DNA from: an uncultured bacterium
GTDB lineage: Bacteria > Patescibacteriota > Minisyncoccia > Phycocordibacterales > UBA9973
Length of the DNA stretch: 17,516 bases
Assembly (NCBI GenBank): GCA_937895515.1
Contig: CALAYS010000211.1
Coordinates: forward strand, 1 to 17,516
Reading direction: 5' to 3'
The notes beneath the pieces were generated by a model, which saw nothing but the letters and a program-made list of their open reading frames with translations, was not told where the DNA came from and did not search any database. This document shows, piece after piece, positions 1-7,376 of this stretch; the first letter of the stretch is position 1; the number at the start of each line of letters is the position of its first letter. Position numbers and translations under genes: made by a program.

Positions 1-310
1 AACAACCTTTCAAAAATAACTAATTTAGGCTATATTTTAATTTTTAGTCGAAAAACTTTTTCGACTATTTTACTCAAATATAGGGCTTCTGAATAATAGG
101 CCAGTGGCCAAGTAGACAGAGTTTGGCTTAAGCCAACATTTGAAACCTTATTCTTGGCGGCTAATGTGCTCAAATAAAGACTTTCTGGATAATAACTTGA
201 GACTTGTTTTATTTTTAGTTGATAAATAGCCCTATGGCCATCATAATATAAAAACTTTGCAATTATTCGAAAAAAAATTTTCGAATAATTTAAGAGCTTT
301 TTAATATATG
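1..310 (-). repeat. Palindromic interspersed repeat array, left copy
   Basis: This stretch holds repeat DNA oriented opposite to the copies at 15007-15300. Read on the minus strand, the first 100 bases closely match 15159-15265: both run from a CCTATT block through TATATTTGAGTAAAATAGTC, a palindrome, and AAATTAG to GAAAG-TTGTT. The palindromic core at 45-67 has 11-base arms (TAGTCGAAAAA) around a single C. A second, degenerate unit follows; compare ctcaaata...ttctgaataata near 75-95 with ctcaaata...ttctggataata near 170-195. A second hairpin at 261-290 has 13-base arms (AATTATTCGAAAA) and a 4-base loop. A 95-codon open frame on the minus strand (30-317) is built from the repeat units and shows internal peptide repetition, so I do not call it a gene. 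Palindromic repeat arrays of about 150 bp are known from Pithovirus; relating them to these is inference. Confidence 0.8.
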
Positions 311-323
311 TTGCCATTATTTA

Positions 324-1041
324 TCAAAAAAGGCTTATCTCAACTCCACTTTTTCGATCCTGTAATTCTCCACATACTTTAGTTGCTATTCTTTTTATAT
401 AACTATCTATATCATGAGTATTAACGTACATTTCACCAAGTCCAACAAAGAAAAGAACATGCCCTTCATGACCAAAAAAAATTTTTTAAAGCCTCTAAAT
501 TCAACCGTTGGAACTGTTAAATTTGTGCACATTAGAAGATTGTCAATATCAACAGATACTTTTTCTCTACTGTTGAGCTTGACAGGTATCATCGATCCTG
601 AACTAAGGACAAAAACTATTCCATTGCCTTTAATTCTTGTCATTAAACCTGTTCCAAACAAAAGATTTTGTAAGGATCCTCCAAATGAAGCAGATATAGA
701 GATTGGAATATTTCTATCAATATGAGCAAAATATGATTCCCGACGAATAAAAATTTCATTTCCAGGTATTAAATCCAGGTCTATGGCCACAACTTCACCA
801 ATTCCATTTGGAGAAAGAAGAACCTTGGCTTCACTCGCCCTATTTCTATTTTCGAATTCTAGACCAAAAAAATTTTTACCTCCCAACATTTTCTTTAGAC
901 CACTAAAAAAACCACCATTATTTGTACTTGAGCCTGAAAAGGTTTTAATGGAAACGCCACCATCACACATGACGAGACTTGCCACTTCTCCAAACACTTT
1001 TTCTCCTGGAGATAATGGGCAATATTAGCTTTTTTCATCAT
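324..1041 (-). pseudogene. AIM24-family protein, frameshifted (broken or recoded)
   Basis: The minus strand encodes an AIM24/DUF124-family beta-rich protein in two frames. Family-like features include LSPGEKVFGE, CDGG, GGFFSGLKKMLGG, a GxGLMTRIKGNG segment, and a C-terminal F-GHEGHVLFFVGLGEMYVNTHDID block. The main frame runs from near 1024 to the stop at 407-409. The expected C-terminus lies in the other frame and ends at a TGA at 324-326. The switch falls in a run of eight T (minus strand, 474-481), where one added T restores the frame. The 5' end also lacks an in-frame ATG: a TAA lies at 1025-1027, and the ATGs at 1039-1041 and 1036-1038 join the frame only if one base is added near 1013-1024. 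Reconstructed, the protein is about 230-240 residues, near family size. AIM24 proteins are known from bacteria, archaea and fungi, where the fungal one is mitochondrial. Pseudogene decay, sequencing error, and -1 recoding at T_TTT_TTG are all possible. Confidence 0.72.
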
Positions 1042-1043
1042 TG

Positions 1044-1062
1044 GTAAATGATTAATGTACCA
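1044..1062. terminator. Weak imperfect hairpin after the 1072 gene
   Basis: An imperfect inverted repeat, GGTA...TACC with partly matching inner bases, lies just downstream of the minus-strand stop at 1072. It is much weaker than the other gene-end palindromes, so assignment as a transcription end signal is tentative. Confidence 0.25.
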
Positions 1063-1071
1063 TCCCCCCTT

Positions 1072-1578
1072 TTAATATACTATAACAGAAAGTTCAAAAA
1101 TACAATTCTGAACGCAGCCAATGAAACGTCCATAACTTTCATTAATTAAACAAGGATCGTCATCCTCAGCGTCATCGGTAACATTTGCTACGCGGGATGC
1201 TTTTCTCAAAACAGGATATGTTTGGGAAACGACATATGTTAAAAATTTAATTAGGGCAGCATCCACGGTATCATCATATACACCCTTGAAAAGAGCCAGC
1301 AGGTCTGCTTGTGTTGTATCATCTGCACTAAAAGTTGGACTATCGTCTTCAGCGTTAGCACTTCCGGTAGTGATACCGACACTATAGTCTTTAAAATCAT
1401 AGCCTCTCATTATCCCGGCAACAGCCGCAACGGCTGATCTACTAAAAGCCGGATAGACATCAGTTTCACTATTAATTCCAGTATAGAGATGAGTTGATTT
1501 GGTCTCTCCTTTTTTAGATTTTACACAAACCTTGAGAGAGTAGCTTCCCTTTGCGGTGCTTGTACTTTCAGTGTCCAT
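1072..1578 (-). CDS. Hypothetical Ala/Thr/Asp-rich protein, distant paralogue of the 10331 gene
   Basis: This encodes 168 residues from a clear ATG at 1576-1578 to TAA at 1072-1074. I do not recognise the family. The sequence is rich in Ala, Thr, Asp and Val and has no obvious transmembrane segment; its C-terminus has three cysteines and a hydrophobic end. Order and spacing of several blocks match the 190-residue protein at 10331-10903: YSLKVCVKSKKG against YSIETVVIKMKAG, an Ala/Val-rich helix, T-x-AD with a following FK, and a YPVL/YPLF segment. The two are therefore probably diverged paralogues. The gene looks less AT-rich than its surroundings, a trait shared with the other copy and the 4664 gene. 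An AT-rich stretch with a TATA-like TATAAAAAG lies about 20 bases upstream. A structural or virion role would fit but is only a guess. Confidence 0.8.
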   Translation of the reverse strand: MDTESTSTAKGSYSLKVCVKSKKGETKSTHLYTGINSETDVYPAFSRSAVAAVAGIMRGYDFKDYSVGITTGSANAEDDSPTFSADDTTQADLLALFKGVYDDTVDAALIKFLTYVVSQTYPVLRKASRVANVTDDAEDDDPCLINESYGRFIGCVQNCIFELSVIVY

Positions 1579-1684
1579 TTGAACGGTGTGACTTTTTATA
1601 GAAAATGGAATATATCACTGATTTTTTTTTTTATAAAACCATTAAATATCTTTTTGTAAAAATTATAGTCTAAAAAAGATAAGA

Positions 1685-1709
1685 AAAAAGATTAAAAATT
1701 AATCTTTTT
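1685..1709 (-). terminator. Stop-overlapping palindrome ending the D5 gene
   Basis: Arms AAAAAGATTAA and TTAATCTTTTT (11 bp) flank an AAA loop. The TAA stop of the minus-strand primase-helicase (1708-1710) lies in the stem. The same arrangement recurs at other gene ends in this window. Mimivirus mRNAs are known to end at gene-end hairpins, so a transcript 3'-end role is inferred. Confidence 0.8.
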
Positions 1710-4425
1710 ATTCAAGATTGTGACGCCGTTCTATTTTTTTTGCAGTGTTAATGTTGTTTTTGTTGTCGTCATTTTCTCTAATTTTCCATCCATTCCATAT
1801 CCTATTTGTAGGTGGACCCATATGTGATGGAGCTGATAAATGCCGAAGCATAGCAGCAATGTCTGGAACTCCAGTCCTTTTCTGATTAAAATTGCTTTGA
1901 TGCCAAATTTTGAAAATTCGATATACAGTTGTAATATTTATTTTCTGACTTGCATCAACAATTTGCAATTTCTCATCCTTAAAAACCCGTTCCATGTTTT
2001 CAGTCACAAATAATTTGTATGGATCATTTTCTTCCCAATATTTTACGGTATATTCTTCAACAATTTTAGGACGTTCGAGTCCTTCTTTTTTATAAATTGG
2101 GAAATACTGCACCATTATCCAAGCCATTGGCCGCCGATATGCCTCAATTTTGTCCTCGAAGAAAGGATCTTTCGGAAATTTTCTTTCTTTAAACTGATCG
2201 TCAACATTATCAGGACAATCGTTGGTATATTTGGAAAGGAAAGGCAAAATTGTTAGACGATTCATTACAGCTTCATCCGCACCTTCAATTGGTGGGACGG
2301 CATTGCAAAAAAGAATCATCTTAAATGAAGCATGAATATATTCTCCATTTTCGTTACATTTTCTAGCAAAAAAACGATCGCCTCCAGAATACCTTTTAAT
2401 TAATGATCCCATAAATGGGATGTTTCCATCTGGTTCGGCAATGAAAGCAGCGCGAGCTCCTTTTGCTAAAGCGAGAGCTGGTGTTGGTCCACCGCCAGAT
2501 TGTCTATCATCGGTTAAAACATTGACGGGAAAATCAACAACATAAGATGGCATAACTTTTTGTAAAAGCTTTGCAATCATTGATTTTGAATTATCGCCTG
2601 ATGGACCACAAAAAGCGTAGAAAAGTTTTTCTGGATTACGGCCATATAAAAGTGAAGCACAGATTTTAAGGAAATATTCGACAAGTCCTTCACCCACAAA
2701 AGTAGTTTTAAACCAGTACATAAGTTCTTCAACCAAGGGGTGATCCCAACTATAATCGTTTCCACGGTATGGAATATCAGAATTCACGGTTATAAAATCT
2801 TCCATTTTCCCAGGCCGGGCAAAAATGTCATCACCATGGACCTCAGTTACTACATTGGACCAAGCGATTAATCGAGGATTGTTATTAAAAAATTCTTCAA
2901 CACCACGGCGATAAAACTTGCTGAAACAATGTGATTCGATTGCACGTTGATATGTAATAGTTCCCAATTTTTTGACAATATCTGAAATACATTTGCCTTG
3001 ATCAGTGACTCGTTTTTTAATATCATCATCTCCAGAGAGGGAGATTAATTTATCACAATTTTCCTTTTGGATTTTTGCATAGAAACGAATTATTTCACTA
3101 AAACGACTTGTAAATTCTGCGCCATTTGCCATTTCCAAAAGTGCGGTTGAACCAGGAGTAAAAAAAAACCATCTTTTCCTTCCGACTGTAATAAAATCAA
3201 GCCAAAAAAGACGGTACATAACTTCTGCAACATTCAGCTCGATTTTATCAAGTGACTGCATCACGGCTTCTTTCATCCATGAATTATGCCATTCGTTATA
3301 TCCATCAGGATTGTCTTCTTTTGCAAAATAACCTATTGTCCTAATGGTCAAATGATCATTTACGCCTGAATCCTCTCTTGAAAATTCCCAATTAAGATTA
3401 TTTTCTTCGATTGCAAAAGGTGTATATGAATTAAAAAGATGAAGACCATCGGTAGATCCTTCGACGGATTTGTCCATAATATTAAAGACAGCTCGCCCGA
3501 TCTGCCATCGATACATGGGGTTTTCTAATCTCTTTTTTGATATTAGAGGAAGAAGATGGTATATCATGTCTGATTCGAGTGGAGACGAAATTTCAGACAT
3601 ATAAGCTGAACCAGTTGTTTCTTTCGGTTCGATTTTTGGAAGTGTAATTTCTGATGAAAATTTGGATGACATGATTATGGGAATAAACATTGGATCCTGA
3701 TTGTCAATTTGAGAAATTTCTCTTCCACATCTCGACTGAAAAGAAGAGTGAGAATTTGCAGTAAAATATTCGGTAATATCTTCTCCAGCAATGGAACCCA
3801 AAACCCAAACTCCAATAAATTCGAGAACAGTTTCACAATGTAGATTTTTGGATCCATAAACGGGGAAGAAATTATCCATTGGAGCGACAATACGCTCCCA
3901 CGTTTCGTATGTTTCATGCGGAAGTTTTGCTAAGACTCCATTTTGTCTAAGTTTATTACAAAAAGAGGGTAAAATTTCCGTATTAAAGAATTTTTGATCA
4001 ACTCTTATAGCTGGTAAATTAAAACCGAGAACTACTTTTCGACGATTAATCCCTTGCAAAATGCAAATTAAAGGTGTATCATTTTCACTAAGGTTAAGTT
4101 TTTCAAGGGCAACTTCAGATGCAATAGATGCAATAGAGTTGATGACTTCTATAGGTATTTCATCTACTTCATGAACAAATTTAAAAGAAAGATAAAAACA
4201 AAGAGTTGCTTCGGTTTGATTATACTCATAAAAGGGGGAATTTTCGAAAGAACGTTCCGATTCCTGTAGAGCCAAACAATAGTCTTTCCAAAACGAAACG
4301 TAACTGTTCCACCCAATTTTAAAACAAAGACCGGCATCTTTTTCTTTAGCAAAAGACGCACCACCCCCGTGAGATTGAGTGGAAAGATGCTTTCTAACTA
4401 AACGCTCCATCCTTTTCATTTCCAT
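1708..4425 (-). CDS. D5-like primase-helicase (SF3 helicase)
   Basis: This 905-residue protein is the replicative primase-helicase typical of nucleocytoplasmic large DNA viruses, expected to unwind and prime viral DNA in the replication factory. The SF3 ATPase core is clear: Walker A GPSGDNSKS at about 607-615, Walker B-like FIAEPDG with E664, motif C LFCNAVPP with N708, and a candidate arginine finger at R723 in MNRL. A C-terminal segment with YRIFKIWHQ resembles the winged-helix tail of D5 proteins. The N-terminal 250 residues fit an archaeo-eukaryotic primase domain by layout (a PAIRVDQKFF segment and a VYGSKN motif). However, the expected first acidic motif appears as YLSFKF at about 78-83, without Asp. 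The first in-frame ATG is 4423-4425; longer readings need a TTG start. The gene ends in a palindrome that contains its stop codon. Confidence 0.93.
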   Translation of the reverse strand: MEMKRMERLVRKHLSTQSHGGGASFAKEKDAGLCFKIGWNSYVSFWKDYCLALQESERSFENSPFYEYNQTEATLCFYLSFKFVHEVDEIPIEVINSIASIASEVALEKLNLSENDTPLICILQGINRRKVVLGFNLPAIRVDQKFFNTEILPSFCNKLRQNGVLAKLPHETYETWERIVAPMDNFFPVYGSKNLHCETVLEFIGVWVLGSIAGEDITEYFTANSHSSFQSRCGREISQIDNQDPMFIPIIMSSKFSSEITLPKIEPKETTGSAYMSEISSPLESDMIYHLLPLISKKRLENPMYRWQIGRAVFNIMDKSVEGSTDGLHLFNSYTPFAIEENNLNWEFSREDSGVNDHLTIRTIGYFAKEDNPDGYNEWHNSWMKEAVMQSLDKIELNVAEVMYRLFWLDFITVGRKRWFFFTPGSTALLEMANGAEFTSRFSEIIRFYAKIQKENCDKLISLSGDDDIKKRVTDQGKCISDIVKKLGTITYQRAIESHCFSKFYRRGVEEFFNNNPRLIAWSNVVTEVHGDDIFARPGKMEDFITVNSDIPYRGNDYSWDHPLVEELMYWFKTTFVGEGLVEYFLKICASLLYGRNPEKLFYAFCGPSGDNSKSMIAKLLQKVMPSYVVDFPVNVLTDDRQSGGGPTPALALAKGARAAFIAEPDGNIPFMGSLIKRYSGGDRFFARKCNENGEYIHASFKMILFCNAVPPIEGADEAVMNRLTILPFLSKYTNDCPDNVDDQFKERKFPKDPFFEDKIEAYRRPMAWIMVQYFPIYKKEGLERPKIVEEYTVKYWEENDPYKLFVTENMERVFKDEKLQIVDASQKINITTVYRIFKIWHQSNFNQKRTGVPDIAAMLRHLSAPSHMGPPTNRIWNGWKIRENDDNKNNINTAKKIERRHNLE

Positions 4426-4663
4426 CTTTTTATCACTAAAAAAAATCAATAATTGTACCTTTTGTCCGTAAATGGCAAAACAAAAATTGCCCCAAAAATC
4501 TCAAAAAACATTTTTCGTTCTATTTTGAGAAAAAATATCATAGAAAGACGGAGGAAACTGATTATAAAATTTAAACTAGGCTAAAAAGCCTTGTCCTAAA
4601 AACAGGTTCAAAAGAAAAAAATATTCTACATAGATAAAAAACTCTCTTTGCTTGTAAAAGTAA
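4426..4663. other. Divergent intergenic region with two hairpins
   Basis: This AT-rich spacer between the divergent D5 and 4664 genes must hold both promoters. It contains two inverted repeats: TCTCAAAA...TTTTGAGA (4499-4530, 16-base loop) and AGGCT-AAAA-AGCCT (4578-4591). Neither follows a gene end, so they are not ordinary terminators here. I see no supported gene. Confidence 0.4.
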
Positions 4664-5227
4664 ATGTCATCTGTATCCCCTCGATCATCAGTTCTTTCGC
4701 GTTGTGTTCCCATGGCTCCTTGCAAGGAATGGACCGCTCGTTTGGAGGAAAATATCCTCCCTATTCTTCTTGTTGCAGCTGTTGTGGTTTCAGCTGCAGT
4801 TGCATGGGTTGCCAAAGATTATGAGACCGTTTCAACTGATATGAAATGGCCAACAACTTTCCGAAGTGGAACCCTAGCAGGTGTTTCATTTTTAGCGGCG
4901 GCGGGTTGCACAGCTTGGGTAACTGCTAAAGCCTACATGCACGGCGACCACACCGCGCGTCTTCTGTTGCTTGCTCTTGCCTTGGGTGTTTCAGTTTGCC
5001 TTGGTGCAGCCACATGGTTGTATTTCCGATCCCATGACTACCATGCTGCCTTCTACCTAGTCGTTGCAGCAACCCTTGGCGTTCTTGTGCATACCTATTT
5101 CTGTTTTCGTCTTATTGGGACTGTTGGAGTCGTAGCGATGGTGCCGGCCATGTGGGTGTGCGTTTTCCTTCTGTGGCGCTTCTGGCCTCAAGACCATGAT
5201 CACCCAGTGACTGTTAGCTCGCCGTAG
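4664..5227 (+). CDS. Five-helix membrane protein, TspO/MBR-like
   Basis: This 187-residue protein starts at the ATG at 4664. It has five predicted membrane helices at about 31-50, 70-90, 98-121, 128-148 and 153-174, with a short polar N-terminus and a His/Asp-rich tail. Helix count, spacing and pattern resemble the TspO/MBR (tryptophan-rich sensory protein) family: a KWP-x-x-F segment before helix 2, a small-residue-rich helix 3 ending ATWLYF, and a last helix with MVPAMW...LLWRFW. TspO proteins bind porphyrins and sterols in bacterial and mitochondrial membranes. The classic WxPP loop between helices 1 and 2 is not well conserved, so the family call is moderate; it could be an unrelated viral membrane protein. 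The gene is clearly richer in G and C than its neighbours, which suggests recent acquisition or selection for high expression. Confidence 0.85.
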   Translation: MSSVSPRSSVLSRCVPMAPCKEWTARLEENILPILLVAAVVVSAAVAWVAKDYETVSTDMKWPTTFRSGTLAGVSFLAAAGCTAWVTAKAYMHGDHTARLLLLALALGVSVCLGAATWLYFRSHDYHAAFYLVVAATLGVLVHTYFCFRLIGTVGVVAMVPAMWVCVFLLWRFWPQDHDHPVTVSSP

Positions 5228-5234
5228 AATTGAT

Positions 5235-5255
5235 CTAAAATAAGTTTTTTTTTAG
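5235..5255 (+). terminator. Weak hairpin after the TspO-like gene
   Basis: CTAAAA pairs with TTTTAG across a 9-base loop containing a T run, eight bases after the TAG stop at 5225-5227 and just before the next start at 5266. It is plausible as a transcript end signal but short and AT-rich. Confidence 0.4.
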
Positions 5256-5265
5256 TCTTTCAAAA

Positions 5266-5703
5266 ATGCCTGTTACTGATAAAGAATTTTCCTCTCCTTT
5301 TTGCGAAGGTTTTGGGGAATGGAAGGGAAATTGTACCTCTCGTCGCATGAATCGAGTAAAGAAATACTGCAGAAATTGCGCTCGTGAGGCGGCTTCTGTG
5401 GGAAAACAATGCCAAAATTATCCCCAGTGCCCAAGGAACCGGTGGTTTGATACCACCACAAAGGAATATTTGCCAGTTTGTCGAAGTTGTTACCTATTCT
5501 CATCAGCACCAACATGTTTGAGTCCGAAATGTGAAGCGCTTGTATCTTACGATTTCAAGAATAAGACATATTTCGAAATGTGTCGGCGTTGTTTCTCATC
5601 CGTTGAAAAGCGATGCCCCAATTTTGACAAATGTGGTGGATACCGAGCTTGGAACAAGGAAGGGGAAACGAGGATGGAACTTTGCAAGTCTTGTGACAGC
5701 TAA
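5266..5703 (+). CDS. Protein built of four tandem Cys4 zinc modules
   Basis: This 145-residue protein starts at the ATG at 5266. It contains exactly 16 cysteines in four groups of four: C13/23/35/38, C49/55/72/75, C84/89/106/109 and C117/123/140/143. Modules 2-4 follow C-x4-5-C-x16-C-x2-C almost invariably, with similar ends (VCRSC, MCRRC, LCKSC). Module 1 is more diverged (C-x9-C-x11-C-x2-C). Each module most likely binds one zinc ion in a zinc-ribbon or treble-clef-like fold. I do not recognise a named family. Basic residues are frequent in module 1 (SRRMNRVKK), so nucleic-acid binding or protein docking are both possible. The gene is convergent with the 5728-7302 gene and shares a terminator palindrome with it. 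Confidence 0.88.
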   Translation: MPVTDKEFSSPFCEGFGEWKGNCTSRRMNRVKKYCRNCAREAASVGKQCQNYPQCPRNRWFDTTTKEYLPVCRSCYLFSSAPTCLSPKCEALVSYDFKNKTYFEMCRRCFSSVEKRCPNFDKCGGYRAWNKEGETRMELCKSCDS

Positions 5704-5706
5704 TCA

Positions 5707-5729
5707 AAAAAGGTAAATTTTACCTTTTT
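5707..5729. terminator. Bidirectional palindrome between convergent genes
   Basis: AAAAAGGTAAA and TTTACCTTTTT form 11-bp arms around a single T. It starts four bases after the plus-strand stop (5701-5703) and overlaps the minus-strand stop (5728-5730), so one element can end transcripts from both sides. Confidence 0.85.
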
Positions 5730-7302
5730 AAATACGATCAAGTCGTTGTAAAATAGTATGAATATAATCTGTCGAACCACTTGTCACTTTTGTTTTATCA
5801 AAATGTGATATTAGCTTTTCTTCCGATATTAACCATAAAGACAACATTACATTTTCGTTTCTATTAAGTTTTTCTCTTTCTGTGGAAGATAAATAGTTTT
5901 GGTAATCAATCATATTACGTTTCGTAACTTCAATATTACTTCTTAAAGAGATTTCATCTTTTTCCGTTAGTCTACAAATTGCATCTATTTTTGCTTCGTA
6001 ATCATGTGCTTTGCAAATAATGTATTTTTCGATACACTTTTTTACTGCCGGAAATATAGGATTACAAAGTTGATGAGATCCATAAAAAATAGTTTTATCA
6101 ATATTTTTATCAAAGACGATATAAGATCCATCCCCTATAACAACCATGTAATCATAACTGTAATAGGGTTCTCCTATCCCATCAAGTTGTTTTGATGTTA
6201 CCAAAAATTGCTTGTCCATGTAGACAGCAGAGTTTGGTAGAAGAAATTTCTCTGGATCAAGATTTTCGAGTGCAAAAAAATTCCAGATAGCCTCACTTAA
6301 AAAAGAAACTCCCATCAAATTATCCGCAAGAACTTTTGTTCTTGGAACAAGACTTCTATTCATAAGGGCCAACATGATGTCGCCCATCCTGTAAAAGTAA
6401 ACTTTGTTATATTTTCCTCTGTTAGAAAAATTTCTATGAAATCTAGTTATTTTTTGTCCCTTGTAAAGGGAAGGATCCAGTCCTAAAGATATATCATCGG
6501 CTAATTCTTTCCATTCTTTTTCTGTTTGAAGGAAAATTTCACTAAGATTTCTGGAAGAGAGAAAGGACACGGTATAAAGGGATCTGATATTGTTGTTATA
6601 CCACTCATCTATTTTTTCATTAAAAAAAGGATTTTCATGGTTCGATCTATCCTCTGTAAAAACAGAGGCCTTCAAATATATATAGTCAACTTTGATGGGA
6701 ATATGAATATTAAAAGCTTTTTCAAAAACTTCAACAGGAGTGGATGAAAATATTATATCTGTGTCTTTAAAAAATAGATCGATAGAACCTCCATCAATAG
6801 CTTTCCATTCATTGAGTGGATCTATAGCTGTTCTTGAGTACCAACTTTTATCAACACTTTGATAAATAAAAATATGATTCTTTTCCATTCCAAAATATCC
6901 ACTTCCCCTTTCGTTTAACCACTGTCCATCGGAAGAAAACAAATTATAAAAACGTTTTTTGTTCATAACTATTTTTGAACGATAGTTTTTTGGGAGAACC
7001 AATGATGACTTAAAATTATTTTCATCGTAATTTGTGCTATCATAGTCGGAGATAACGAAGCGATCCCAATCAGGTTCGTAATAAACTGATGAAGTTTGAA
7101 AAATTTTTTTGAGAGATAGTTTGATTTCATCAATAGTCTCGTTTTCGTAACGAAAGGGATCAACTATAATCCATTTACCCGCAGGTAGAGAAAACTGTTT
7201 AAAAAAACCGCTTTCTATTTCCCTGCAAAAAACAATAGTTTCGGAATTTTCCTTTGAATCAACGAACTTATAAGGAATATATTTTTCATTACGAAGCGAC
7301 AT
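5728..7302 (-). CDS. Hypothetical protein, 524 residues, no recognised family
   Basis: This long intact reading frame starts at a clear ATG (7300-7302) and ends in the palindrome shared with the 5266 gene. I do not recognise the family. It is a mixed polar protein rich in Tyr, Phe, Lys, Asn and Asp, with no signal peptide or membrane helix. The N-terminal part has WIIVDPFRYENETIDEIK. The middle contains LADDISLGLDPSLYKGQ followed by a basic RFHRNFSNRGKYNK stretch. The C-terminal third (from about residue 440) is Glu/Lys-rich and probably helical. It is divergent from rpb5, with only 74 bases between the two start codons, so the promoters must be compact or overlapping. Codon use is AT-rich like most of the window, with no sign of recent transfer. 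Confidence 0.88.
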   Translation of the reverse strand: MSLRNEKYIPYKFVDSKENSETIVFCREIESGFFKQFSLPAGKWIIVDPFRYENETIDEIKLSLKKIFQTSSVYYEPDWDRFVISDYDSTNYDENNFKSSLVLPKNYRSKIVMNKKRFYNLFSSDGQWLNERGSGYFGMEKNHIFIYQSVDKSWYSRTAIDPLNEWKAIDGGSIDLFFKDTDIIFSSTPVEVFEKAFNIHIPIKVDYIYLKASVFTEDRSNHENPFFNEKIDEWYNNNIRSLYTVSFLSSRNLSEIFLQTEKEWKELADDISLGLDPSLYKGQKITRFHRNFSNRGKYNKVYFYRMGDIMLALMNRSLVPRTKVLADNLMGVSFLSEAIWNFFALENLDPEKFLLPNSAVYMDKQFLVTSKQLDGIGEPYYSYDYMVVIGDGSYIVFDKNIDKTIFYGSHQLCNPIFPAVKKCIEKYIICKAHDYEAKIDAICRLTEKDEISLRSNIEVTKRNMIDYQNYLSSTEREKLNRNENVMLSLWLISEEKLISHFDKTKVTSGSTDYIHTILQRLDRI

Positions 7303-7376
7303 CGTGCTTTTGAATCAAGAAATAATAAAAAAATGAAACTAAAAGCTGTTTCTCTTTTTATTTTTTCAAGGTAAAA

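Noticed and set aside
30..317. 95-codon minus-strand open frame with ATG start
   Set aside because: It lies wholly within repeat units and palindromes, and its peptide repeats mirror the DNA repeats (YYPESLYLS and YYSEALYLS). It is a repeat by-product, with no sign of an independent gene.
414..1028. Plus-strand open frames across the AIM24 locus
   Set aside because: They are opposite-strand shadows; the minus strand shows AIM24 motifs in both halves.
4426..4449. Eight-residue extension of the D5 protein
   Set aside because: It depends on a TTG start; an ATG follows at 4425, with a further one at 4419.
4499..4591. Transcription terminators in the D5/4664 spacer
   Set aside because: The flanking genes are divergent, so no gene ends here; the inverted repeats are noted only as part of the spacer.
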